Shown here: piece after piece, positions 10,740 to 21,850 of the stretch
Layout: every line of letters starts with the position of its first letter
How positions within the stretch are numbered: the first letter of the stretch is position 1
Origin: Nematostella vectensis
Lineage: Eukaryota; Cnidaria; Anthozoa; Actiniaria; Edwardsiidae
Length of the DNA: 64,000 bases
Direction of reading: 5' to 3'
Assembly (NCBI RefSeq): GCF_932526225.1
Contig: NC_064045.1
Coordinates: 9,941,022 to 10,005,021, forward strand
The notes under the pieces: model-generated
Seen by the model: only the letters and a program-made list of their open reading frames with translations
Told to the model about the DNA's origin: nothing
Databases searched by the model: none
Program-made: the position numbers and the translations under genes

Positions 10740-12660
10740 TTTGCGCGCACTGCCTATTGTTTTCTCACAATCCCAATTTGTGACGTAAGCGTTATTATTA
10801 TTTGAGCTCATTACCATTGTTTGCTCACAATGCCAATTTGTGGCGTACTTTTTATTATCATTTGCGCACATTGTCTATTGTTTTATCAGAATCTCAATTT
10901 TTGACGTACGTTTTATTATCATTTTCGCGCTCTGCCATTGTTTGCTCACAATCCCAATTTGTGACGTACGTTTTATTATCATTTGCGCGCATTGCCTATT
11001 GTTTTCTCACAATCTCATTGTGACGTACGTTTTATTATCATTTGCGCACATTGCCTATTGTTTTCTCAAAATCCCAATTTGTGACGTACGTTTTATTATC
11101 ATTTGCGCGCATTGCCTATTGTTTTCTCACAATCTCATTGTGACGTACGTTTTATTGTTATTTGCGCGTATTGCCTATTGTTTTCTCACAATCTCATTGT
11201 GACGTACGTTTTATTATCATTTGCGCACATTGCCTATTGTTTTCTCACAATCCCAATTTGTGACGTACGTTTGATTATCATTTGCGCGCATTGCCTATTG
11301 TTTTCTCACAATCTCATTGTGACGTACGTTTTATGATCATTTGCGCACATTGCCTATTGTTTTCTCAAAATCCCAATTTGTGACGTACGTTTTATTATCA
11401 TTTGCGCGCATTGCCTATTGTTTTCTCACAATCTCATTGTGACGTACGTTTTATTGTTATTTGCGCGTATTGCCTATTGTTTTCTCACAATCTCATTGTG
11501 ACGTACGTTTTATTATCATTTGCGCACATTGCCTATTGTTTTCTCAAAATCCCAATTTGTGACGTACGTTTTATTATCATTTGCGCGCATTGCCTATTGT
11601 TTTCTCACAATCTCATTGTGATGTACGTTTTATTATCATTTGCGCACATTGCCTATTGTTTTCTCAAAATCCCAATTTGTGACGTACGTTTTATTATCAT
11701 TTGCGCGCATTGCCTATTGTTTTCTCACAATCTCATTGTGACGTACGTTTTATTGTTATTTGCGCGTATTGCCTATTGTTTTCTCACAATCTCATTGTGA
11801 CGTACGTTTTATTATCATTTGCGCACATTGCCTATTGTTTTCTCAAAATCCCAATTTGTGACGTACGTTTTATTATCATTTGCGCGCATTGCCTATTGTT
11901 TTCTCACAATCTCATTGTGACGTACGTTTTCTTGTTATTTGCGCGTATTGCCTATTGTTTTCTCACAATCTCATTGTGACGTACGTTTTATTATCATTTG
12001 CGCACATTGCCTATTGTTTTCTCAAAATCCCAATTTGTGACGTACGTTTTATTATCATTTGCGCGCATTGCCTATTGTTTTCTCACAATCTCATTGTGAC
12101 GTACGTTTTATTATCATTTGCGCACATTGCCTATTGTTTTCTCAAAATCCCAATTTGTGACGTACGTTTTATTATCATTTGCGCGCATTGCCTATTGTTT
12201 TCTCACAATCTCATTGTGACGTACGTTTTATTGTTATTTGCGCGTATTGCCTATTGTTTTCTCACAATCTCATTGTGACGTACGTTTTATTATCATTTGC
12301 GCACATTGCCTATTGTTTTCTCACAATCCCAATTTGTGACGTACGTTTGATTATCATTTGCGCGCATTGCCTATTGTTTTCTTACAATCTCATTGTGACG
12401 TACGTTTTATGATCATTTGCGCACATTGCCTATTGTTTTCTCAAAATCCCAATTTGTGACGTACGTTTTATTATTTGCGCGTATTGCCTATTGTTTTCTC
12501 ACAATCTCATTGTGACGTACGTTTTATTATCATTTGCGCGCATTGCTCGTTGTTTTCTCACAATCCCAATTTTTGACGTACGTTTTATTATCATTTGCGC
12601 GCATTGCTCGTTGTTTTCCCACAATCCCAATTTTTGACATACGTGCATTGCGTGCATTGG
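10740..12660. repeat. Higher-order minisatellite, ~60-bp units (about 32)
   Basis: Tandem units of 59 or 61 bp. The core is TTTGCGCGCATTGCCTATTG followed by TTTTCTCACAATCTCATTGTGACGTACG and TTTTATTATCA. The 59-bp type holds the inverted repeat TCACAAT-CTC-ATTGTGA; the 61-bp type has TCAAAATCCCAATTTGTGA. The array also repeats at higher order: equivalent points recur at 11103, 11402, 11701, 11880 and 12179, spacings of 299, 299, 179 and 299 bp (5- and 3-unit blocks). Units decay at both ends, most clearly after 12600. Lies between the convergent lipocalin and MED7 genes. Confidence 0.92.
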
Positions 12661-13035
12661 CCATTCTTTTTCTCACAATTGCCATTGAAGACGCGTGTTT
12701 GGTTATTCTATTGTTAATTGTTTTCTCACAATCGCAATTTGTGGCGTCCGTTTTTTAATCATTTGCGCGCTTCCCCATTGTTTAATCACAATTAATATTG
12801 ATGACGCGTGTCTGGTTATCATTTGCTCGCATTGCTCTTTTTTTTTCAATCTTTTTCTTTTTCACTGTCTTTTCTTCCCCTCCCAAAGGGCTCAGGTTAA
12901 GGGATTTAAACTTGAAAATTGTTTTCATATCAAAGAATATAGGGGGTATTATAAATGCATGATATACCTTTATTTTAAAAATTCTAAATTTTGTATTATG
13001 TACAATATCTAACAAGCGAGATTTTAGTTTAAAGA

Positions 13036-16000
13036 TCACGTGACATTTTCAACAGCAGCATTGATAAGGTGCTCCTGCCATGAAAAGGCTTCTGTGTCTG
13101 TGTCACTTCCTGCCTGACTTGAACCATCGCTCTAAAAACAGAAGTATTACCATAAAATAGCACAAGTGTGTGGGTATTGGAGTTGACAGGGGGGAGTAGC
13201 GACAATTGGATGAGGGGAGGTAGGATGGGGGAGGCATAAATAGAAGCTTGCACCAACTCCCTGTTGCACTAAACGTAGATGAACACCAATCTTACCACAA
13301 TTTAATCTGACTCTCACTATGGCTAATGGAAGTAGTGATGATTGAAGGGAAATAGGGAGGGGGCAAAATCAAAGGAAAACTTACATAGTCTGGCTTAAAA
13401 AAGACAGAATGATTTGAATACCATCTCTATATAGTGTATAGGGAAGTGGCTTATGGTAGTAGGTGAGATCCAAAAAGGTAAGCAAACACCATAGAAAAAA
13501 AAAAAGATTAGTATGGTGTTCAACCCCCACCCCTCCTCACAACAAGTGGAGTATTTCAAATTCAAATCCCCCCCCCCCTCAACAAGAAGATAAGCATTTA
13601 TTCCTGGAGGTTATTCATTCCAAACCCCCTCGAGCCCTTTTTGCTATAAACCTAAATTCTAAGAATAGTAAACTGTGCTTTAATGCTTCCCACCACAACG
13701 TATAAGGTATAGTATGTAAATGATGCAGCTTGTGTGATATTTGGTTATACTTTTCAGGTTTATTGCAGATCTTATTAGTTTTCTCACCTTGAGCTGGGGT
13801 AAACTATCATTTTGAGAATCTGTGGAATGCACTGATGTGATTGTTCCCTGTAAAAGTGCCATCACTCTGTTGATATGCCTGAAAACAAGTGACATCTCTA
13901 TTATTCTATGCCTCTAGTTGATATGCATAATCTTCTTCAGGTTGTTGCAAAAGTCAATTTTCAATTTATTCTAATTTTCAATTTATTCAAGTGCATTTGC
14001 TTATTGTTACAAAGTTTTACCTTCATGCTAAAAGAATGCTTTTTCAGCTCCCTTGCGATCTTGAATTATAGTATATACCCTTTAATGGAGAGTCTACACT
14101 CCATCCTAAAGGAATGTCTTGACTGTACAGTATCATGTAATCCTTATAAAATTTTGAAATTTCTATACATTTGATTTGAACATTTTATTAAACCCTTTAT
14201 AGTATACAATACTTTGCTGTTATTTTTTTTTCTTGTAACCCTTTGCAAGACTTAAAAGTGTTACCTATGTACAGTATACACATCACTCACTTTTGGAGCT
14301 TATCTGCTGTGTCCAATCTTTGCTTCTTTTGTCTTTCCATCATTACACGCAATGTTTCTCTGGCCTTAAAAAAATGTAAATAAGCAGATGGGAAGGGTGG
14401 GTATGTTGTAGATGGGTGGATGATAATTGTTAGATGGTAGGGGTGGGTCTGGTGTAGATGGGTAGATGATAATTGTTGGATGGGAAGGGTGGGTATGGTG
14501 TAGATGTGTGGGGTGATAATTGTTGGATGGGAGGGGTGAGTATGGTGTAGATGGGTGGATGATAATTGTTGGAAGGGAGGGGTGGGTATGGTGTAGATGG
14601 GTAGATGATAATTGTTGGATGGGAAGGGTGGGTATGGTGTAGATAGGCGGATGATATTTGTTGGATGGGAGGGGTGGGTATGGCGTAGATTAGTGGATGA
14701 TAATTGTTGGATGGGATGGGTTTTGTTCTGTATGGTTTAGATGGGGGGGGGGGGGGGTGGGAGTTATATACCTGATGTGGCCTCAGTTCATTGATTAGAT
14801 GATGCATATTTATAAAGAGTACTCGAATATCCTCCAGCTTTGCATCTCTCTATAACAAAACAAAACTATCATCCATACTGAAATACTGATCAATATTATC
14901 TGATAGCATGATGTGTGAAGAGAAGGAAGGTTAAAAAAGGAAATCTATTAAAAAAAGCATGTGAGCAGATGGTAATTAATGCTATTCTTTAGCTCGGCGC
15001 CAAGGTCAATTCTCTGGAACTGTGTATCAGTTATATTTTATGCCTCTTTGTGCTCCCCTGGCCTGGTGGTGTTCCTTTATTTTCCTTCCCTCTCACCCTA
15101 ATGCCCTTGTAGAAAGTTGAGCTTGATGTAGTGTGATCATATCCCTTATACCTTGGCAGAGGAGGAGGTCTGGATAAGAGTATCCAGTAACTCCAGGAAG
15201 TTCATGAGGATTGAATGGTTCAGCTTCTTCAATTCTGATATACGATCTGACAAGAATGTTAACAAGTAATTATTTGTTGATTTTCTGTGATCCCAGAGAA
15301 GACACACACCCACTAATAACCCCTAATAGCCTCTAATAGCCCCCCAGCCATCAGAAATAGCCAACATATAGTGCTTGTAAACAGGAAAAAGGATTGTGTA
15401 TTATACAGACTATTACAAACCTAGTCTTCTTTGTGGATACAGCCTTGTGATTCCTTGTACTTCTAGCGGCCGAATGATGGATTCATCACTCTGAAGCAAA
15501 ATATAAAAAAAAAAAAAGATAGATAGGTTTATTATAAAAACATGACAGCCCAATGGTTAGCCTCCCTCGCAGGTGTTTTTAGGAGCGACGCCTGTTTAAT
15601 GTACTAGTCAATTGAAACCCCCACCCCCATGGTCCCCGGAAGGGTGGGGGGTTAGACTTTGACCCTGTAAAAAAACGAGAAAAGCCCCCACCCCCTCGGG
15701 ACAAAACAGCAGTTAAATGCCCCTACTCCTCCCCACGATGGGGATAAGTCTTAGAGTAAAAAACTGTCAGTTCCCCCACCCCCTCGGGACAGATTCTCGT
15801 TCAAAAGTGCTCTAAACCCCCACCTTAACCCCACAATTCCCCGGGACCATGGGGGTGGGGGTTTCAAATGACTAGTGCATAAAAACGCCTGTGAGGGAGC
15901 CTACGGTTGAAGTAAAATGACTAAGATAAAATGAAATGGAGCAATCCATTAGTCCTATTTCTTTGCATGTTTAACCTCTAGGCTTAGAAGCCCTTAAGGT

Positions 16001-16262
16001 GGCTTCTAAGCCTAGCGTACATTCTCGTCTTTATTCTTTTTCTACAATCATTCAGTCAGTCAATTTGCTAAACCACGTTCGTCGATCGTTACAGAAAATA
16101 GGAAAATACCTCAAATGACGCCCCAAAGACGGAGTAACTGCCCTCTATCGGTGGTGGCGGTTCTGGGGCATTTCCTTGAGCGATATTTTCGTCTGTGTAG
16201 AGCTTTGAGTATTGTATTGGTGGCAAAGGGAAAGGCGAAACTCCTTCATTTGCAGCCGCCAT
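13036..16262 (-). CDS. MED7: Mediator complex subunit 7
   Basis: Seven exons on the minus strand: 16110-16262 (ATG), 15421-15490, 15152-15246, 14772-14849, 14291-14364, 13788-13878 and 13036-13131 (TGA). The spliced product is 218 residues, close to the usual animal length. Diagnostic stretches are [17 protein letters not shown] (N-terminus), [55 protein letters not shown] and [23 protein letters not shown]7 belongs to the middle module of Mediator, pairs with MED21 and links regulators to RNA polymerase II in the nucleus. The acidic, serine-rich tail is poorly conserved. AATAAA (minus) lies at 12969-12974. Divergent from DTD2. Confidence 0.95.
14387..14740. repeat. Minisatellite, ~47-bp unit, in MED7 intron 4
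   Basis: Seven to eight copies of a unit like GATGGGAGGGGTGGGTATGG followed by TGTAGATGGGTGGATGATAATTGTTG. The array nearly fills the intron 14365-14771 and ends in a G-run at 14742-14756. Confidence 0.85.
15555..15906. mobile_element. Foldback MITE in MED7 intron 1
   Basis: Inverted ends GGTTAGCCTCCCTCGCAGG and the complement of CCTGTGAGGGAGCCTACGG, plus inner paired arms GACTAGT / AACCCCCACCCCCATGGTCC. The interior is C-rich tandem CCCCACCCCCTCGGGACA. About 350 bp, no ORF. Confidence 0.65.
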
Positions 16263-16733
16263 CTTGGAAATAAAGCGGTACGCTAAGGCCTATGGGTAAC
16301 ACAGGAAACCCCGAAAATTTTATAGAAAAAAATTATCTACAATTGTGTTTGGCAGATTTCGTTTTTCGATGCTGAAAAGTGTTCGGAGGCATAAAAATAC
16401 AGTCTCAAGGACTAGCGACTGCATGTGTTCGTAGGCAATATGGGATGGGTGATGTTTATCGGCTGTTTGATTGGGCTACCTGTGAAGAGCCGCTGATAAC
16501 ATGCGCCCGCGTTCAATTATACACTTTGCCTTTACCTGGTTGAATCAGGGAGTTGGTTGAAGTTGAATATATGTCCTATTTGACTGAAGGTCAAACTTTA
16601 AATATTGTATTTTTTTTGAGAAACTATAAGATTTTTCTCTTTGAATGTTTCAATAATTAGTTTGTAAAGGAATTTCCTTGCCGTTTTTCCGACAACTCAT
16701 CAGGTTTGGGGTGGTTATTATTACATTGTCTCC
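16263..16733. promoter_or_regulatory. Bidirectional MED7-DTD2 promoter region
   Basis: Only 471 bp separate the two start codons of these divergent housekeeping genes, so both promoters lie here. A clear TATA box was not seen. The shared-promoter role is inferred from spacing. Confidence 0.5.
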
Positions 16734-19700
16734 ATGGATACAAATGGTCCTACTGTACGTGTCATAATACAGCAATGTCTGTCAGCACGCTTACAGGTGC
16801 AGCCCCCAGGTGATTCACAAGCTGCAGAGTATGTCAAGGTATGTTTATGGCGGGATCTGGTCAAAGCTGTCAACAAATAGTTAAGTCAAAATATAATTTA
16901 GCCTGCAAGCCGGCTCTCCTGTGTTTTTTTTTTTTCAGGGAAATGTTCGTTTTCTGGGTTCAGGATCCCTTATGGCGCAAAACATCCTCCTTTGTGTTTT
17001 CGGGGAAATTCACATTTTCAGGTATCGGGATCCCCTTTTTTGCTTACCACAGGAATCCTGAAAACAGGAATTTCAGAATTAACCCACTGGAGACCTGGCT
17101 AGCAGGCTAAAAATAAATGCAATCTTGCCATTTTTGTCATCTTCATGCTTAATATTATGTCCCAGGTTAGGCGGGGAGTGGTGTTGTATTTATGCTTTCT
17201 AAAGGGGGCTACGCTCGAGATCATCCCAAAAGTAGGTGAGGGCATGTAACATTATGTATCCTTTCAGTTTTGCTGTACAATGTGGGACAATTATGAAATA
17301 TTTGTGACCCATCAAAATGATCTAAGTGGTGTAATAAGTCAATAATGGGCTTTCATCTTATCTGTCTATATATTTGAGTGAGTTCACCTCGCCTCCTTAC
17401 TGTTTGGAGTTGTTGGACATTATACACAGCAGTATGCCCCATTGCTGGGACTGCTGTTCCTGTTCAATATTTAGAGAGCCTTAGAGCTTCTAGAATGTAA
17501 TATAATTTCCTTAGAAAGGAAAAGTAGTATAAATTTGATGTCTCAGTGGCAGAACAAAGCGGGAGGGGACAATCCACCTCTCCATAGAATGGAAACCATA
17601 GCAAAGCTCTACAAATTTACCTACCAACGTATTGGGTCAGTGTTCCTCCCCCCTGGGTGGGAGACTGTGATAAAACAAATTGTCGGCAAAATTGATTTCA
17701 ATCCTATGGGAGGGCACATCCTCTTGAGAATGGCAGTTGGTCAAATTTGATAACCTAAGAGATGGCAAAATTGGAAAAATCCTTCAACACCCCCTAAGAG
17801 ATGGAAGTTGGTCGAAATTTTATACCCTAACAGATGTGACAATCACCCCTGTCTACTTTTCTGGAGACCTCCCCCCATTTTTACTTGAACTAGGCTCTCC
17901 ACCTTTCAGTATGCTCCCCCTGATCACAAGCTGTTTCAATAGTGTAAAACCAAAGTTTTTCTTTTAGTAAAAGCAGCATTGAATGTGAAATTAAGCGAAT
18001 GTGGCTCATCGGAAGAAAGAGCCAAAGTGTCAGTTTTGGACCTTCCTGGAGATGTACTCATAGTTCCACAGGTAACACTCATGCAACATTTGCAATTGAA
18101 GTTGAAGAACAGCCTTAGGAACGTTAACCGTAAAGTTTGTTGCGTGACGTAGAAGGGAGTGTGAGGTCTGTTGCGTGACGTGGAAGGGAGTGTGAGGTCT
18201 GTTGCGTGACGTTGAAGGGAGCGTGAGGTCTGTTGCGTGACGTGGAAGGGAATGTGAGGTCTGTTGCGTGACGTGGTAGTGTGCCTGAGGCCTGTTGCGT
18301 GACGTGGCATGGTAGGCGAGCCTTGTTGACCTTTCCTTAATATACTTTTAGAATGGATAATTTCTTCATTTAGATAGCTTTCAGAATGGTAAATGATTAA
18401 GATAGTTCTTTATTGTTGATTGTTTTCTTCACAGGCAACTCTTGGAGGGAAATTGAAAGGCAAAAGTATGCAGTGAGTATGTTTTGTCCCTATTTGCACC
18501 ATCTCAAATCATGTTCTGATTGCCATGTTTTTATATGACTCAGTTTGGTTAATTCGGCAGCCATGGAATTCCGAACAAATTGTAAATGACAAAAACATCT
18601 TTGATTTCTTAAGGTATCATTCCAACATCTCCAAAGAAGACGCTCTTTCTCTTTATCAAGAATTTGTTCAATTGGTTCAGGTAACTACCTTATTCTGTTT
18701 AATTTTCGCGCGTTCTTATCGCGATTAAAAAAAATCGCGAACATAAAGACTCGCGAAAATTAAAGTCCGCGAACTTAAATCTTGCGGCATTTACTAGTAA
18801 TAATATAGAAAATTGATGTCAAAGGTTCTATTGAGATCTTCTAGTAAGCACATTCAACGAAACTATCGATAATACCATAAGCCCATAAGCTCAGAAGCAA
18901 GAACACTTCCATTACTGTAAGACTGAATTTTAAAAGGGGCAACGTGTTGTTTTTGTTCCAATAGACTGGTCCTGTTTCGGTTGTTGGTTAGTTCATTTTT
19001 TTTTTTTAAAGAAAAAAAAATAAAGTAACTTGAACTCCAAATTAACGAAATTAAATCCCACGTTGTTGTCACAATATGCATGCCCGATACACCTGCCGGC
19101 GCGAAGCGCCACGTGAGCAGAGCCCCATACCTAAGAAAAAGTGGTATATAAAACCTGGGAAGCGCACTTCACTTCACTTGTACTGGCACTTCCCTGATAA
19201 AACAAATATGGTAACAAATATTGGTAACCCAAGTGACGCGATGACCGTCCGTCCCTTAAAAGCATCGTATGACAACCAAACTTGGCAAGTTTGTGTCAAG
19301 GGCGGTGCCAAGATATGCTCACGTGATGCGTCATCGATAACGTCACTTAAAGAAAAACTAAAAAAAAAACTTGGTATATGTCATGTATGTGTCAAGGGGG
19401 TGCACCAATATAGTCACGTAATTGTGACGTCATCGATGACGTCACTAGAAGCAAAAATATGCTGACGTCATCAAAATAAAAAATATCCATATTTCATGAA
19501 GGAAACATCGTATGGCAACCAAACTCGGTCGGTGTCAAGGTGAATGCAACAATATGGTCATGTGTTGTGTGACGTCATCGATGACCTCACTTGAAGCAAA
19601 AACGTGATTTAAAACAAAATCATTCATATCCCTTGAAGGAAACATTGTTTCACAACCAGACTCGGTATATGTGATGTATGTACAAGTTGGGTGCAATGAG

Positions 19701-20979
19701 ATGGTCACGTGACGTCATCGATGACGTCAATAAATTAAAACTACCCTGACGCCGCAACATCGTATGAATACTAAACTTGTTATGTAGATGCGGGGGGGGG
19801 GGGAGGGGGTATAACAAGTTGGTCGTGTGATCTGTTAAATCGTTGACGTCGTCAAAAACAGAAATAATAATATTTTTTTAAATTATCAAGCGAAAATAAG
19901 CAAAGATTTGGTCGTTTGGAGCTCCGCTTTTAGGCAATGCCTAAATCTATATATTAGCACATAACAAACAGCTATTCTCTCCCAAACGTCTATATTGACT
20001 CAAGTTTCGCGTTATTCAAGGACAGGAATTTTCGCGCTGTAAAGCCTTTAAAAGCTATCGCAAAAACAAGATTTAAGCCTAGCTTTGCATATTGAAACAG
20101 ATTTATTTTATCCTAACTAGTATAGAATTGAGGGTTAGGAATGAATAATCATTTTTTGGGTCACGTTTGCATCATTCAAAGCCGTGATCACCACATCACC
20201 ATGAGTCGCAATTACCTCTTATTGCAATTTTTTTTATTTTTCAGGAATTGGTAACATCGGAACATCAAAAGAAAAAAGAGCAAGCAGGCTTAGAAAATAG
20301 AGCACAAGCTCCGAAAGTTAATTATGGTAATCTCTTACAGGGATTTAATTAAGTTTCAGAGTAGGGGGTGGGGGTTATTTTTTTTATATAAGTTCAAGTA
20401 AAGCTTTAATCAAAATTGCAACTCCTTCTCCAGTACCCACCCCTCCCTCAACTCTGGAATGACCTTTTGATTGCCCACCTCTAGTCACAGGCCTTCCCCA
20501 GGCCCTAACCACAGGTACCCCAAGCTCACTGTGTGTTTGAATACATTATAGTGGTTCACGTTAACAGTAAACATGTGGGATTGAAATAAGACGTTCACTT
20601 CACTACGAAATAAAATCGAAGCTGTACAAGGGGAAACAGAACAACATAACTCTCGAAATGCAATCCCAATTGGCTTCAAACTTCACCCAGGCCACATTTA
20701 AGACTCCACTGTCAGGTCAGAATATTTTTTAGAGTTTTACGATATTATTTCGTAGTAAAGTGAACGGCTTATTTCAATCCCATATGTTTACTGTAAACGT
20801 GAACCACTATAATTTATTTATACACACAGTGAGCTTGGGATACCTGTGCCCTAACCAGCAACCTTTCTATTCCCACTCAGGGTATTGACTTTATCGTCTT
20901 TTATTCAGGGACATATGGGAAAAGACAAGTGCTCAGCGTGGAAACCAACGGACCATATACACACGTTCTTGACTTCTGA
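16734..20979 (+). CDS. DTD2: D-aminoacyl-tRNA deacylase 2 / animal tRNA deacylase (ATD)
   Basis: Seven exons: 16734-16838, 17166-17235, 17968-18071, 18435-18472, 18614-18680, 20245-20326 and 20909-20979 (TGA), giving 178 residues, near the usual animal length. The family markers are [10 protein letters not shown] after an [10 protein letters not shown] start, [21 protein letters not shown], the motif [19 protein letters not shown] (exons 3-5) and the C-terminal motif [23 protein letters not shown] and TNGPYTH are the ATD-type active-site motifs; DTD1 has SQFTL and a GPVT-type motif instead. The enzyme removes wrongly charged amino acids from tRNA (for ATD, L-Ala on certain tRNA-Thr). Exon 2's donor was set at 17236 because this joins in phase and restores [20 protein letters not shown] at 21011-21016. 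Confidence 0.95.
18125..18312. repeat. ~31-bp tandem repeat in DTD2 intron 3
   Basis: About six copies of a unit like TGTTGCGTGACGTGGAAGGG + AGTGTGAGGTC, starting about 55 bp after the exon 3 donor. Confidence 0.85.
19240..19860. repeat. Diverged ~130-bp repeats with TGACGTCA palindromes, DTD2 intron 5
   Basis: Four to five diverged copies, each with CATCGTATG-CAACCAAACT, a GTCAAGG segment, CACGTGA and TGACGTCATCGATGACGTCA. The 20-bp palindrome is perfect at 19425-19444 and 19710-19729, with near copies at about 19328 and 19569. Confidence 0.75.
20510..20848. mobile_element. Foldback MITE (339 bp) in DTD2 intron 6
   Basis: The ends are CACAGGTACCCCAAGCTCAC and, inverted, CACAGGTATCCCAAGCTCAC. 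Long inner arms include TATAGTGGTTCACGTT. The direct repeat CCCTAAC flanks it at 20503-20509 and 20849-20855. No ORF. Confidence 0.8.
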
Positions 20980-21850
20980 AACATCTGCTCGACTTCATAC
21001 AAAATAATTTAATAAAGTATAACTTCAAGGGTTTTGTATACCCTTTGTGGAAAAAGAATTTTCCAATATCCTTCCACTTGATAATCTATAATGAAACATC
21101 AAGATTCATAGACTGGTCCACTACAACTCATTAGATGAGGAATAAATATAAAAAATGTGATCAAATAAAACGTGTCAATATGTTTTTTTAAACATTGTAA
21201 TACTTATTTAATATGACAAACGAGAGCATATTGATATCAACTATTGATATGTAGAATAATCGTAAAACGATATCATAATATAAATATTAAGAATCCAGAA
21301 TTATTAAAAGTTTCTATAAAATGATCACTTCTGGGATAATAATACTTGATTGCATGATCCTTGCGTGTTCTTTTTTATATGGATGACCACAGCTTCGTTT
21401 AAGTTGTCATTAGCCACTACCGTATGATATATAAACGTTTTTAAGCATCTTGTACAAAAATATTTTGACTTCCTTATCTAAAAGGCATTATGGTAATTAA
21501 AGACCAGTTATAAGGGCACCGAACCTCTTAAAATAGTACGATGTCAGTAGCGGATCTAGGGGGAGGGTTTAGGAGGTTTAACCCCCCCCCCCTTCAGGCT
21601 ACCAGAAAGCCATATGTAATTACCCCCTCCACCTTTGTCACTGAGCAACCCCCCCTCCTTCAGGCTACCAGAAAGCCATATGTAATTTCCCCCTTTGTCA
21701 CTGAGTTTAACCCCCCCCCCCCTCCCTTCAGGCTACCAGAAAGCCATATTTAATTACCCCCTCCCCCTTTGTCACTGAGCAACCCCCCCTCCCCCTATAG
21801 CGAAAAGCTAGATCCGCCCCTGGATGTTAAAGGTCTTGTCATGTTTCTCA
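20980..21850. other. Intergenic region between convergent DTD2 and Kir genes
   Basis: Carries the DTD2 poly(A) signal, AT-rich DNA to about 21530, and a C-rich repeat at 21541-21828. No gene seen. Confidence 0.6.
21541..21828. repeat. C-rich transposon-like repeat with inner tandem copies
   Basis: Bounded by AGTAGCGGATCTAGGGGGAG and, inverted, CTAGATCCGCCCCTG. It holds three copies of CTTCAGGCTACCAGAAAGCC + ATATGTAATTACCCCCT-CTTTGTCACTGAG. A related copy lies at 53975-54127 with the same GTCACTGAGC-AACCCCCC ... AGCGAAAAG end. Confidence 0.7.

Noticed and set aside
10740..12660. CRISPR array
   Set aside because: Units are contiguous tandem repeats with no unique spacers, in a eukaryotic genome.
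10802..12758. Overlapping plus-strand frames of 73-132 codons with repeats of an LLFSHNLIVTYV-like motif
   Set aside because: They are translations of the ~60-bp minisatellite; 59+61 bp is a multiple of three, which keeps frames open by arithmetic.
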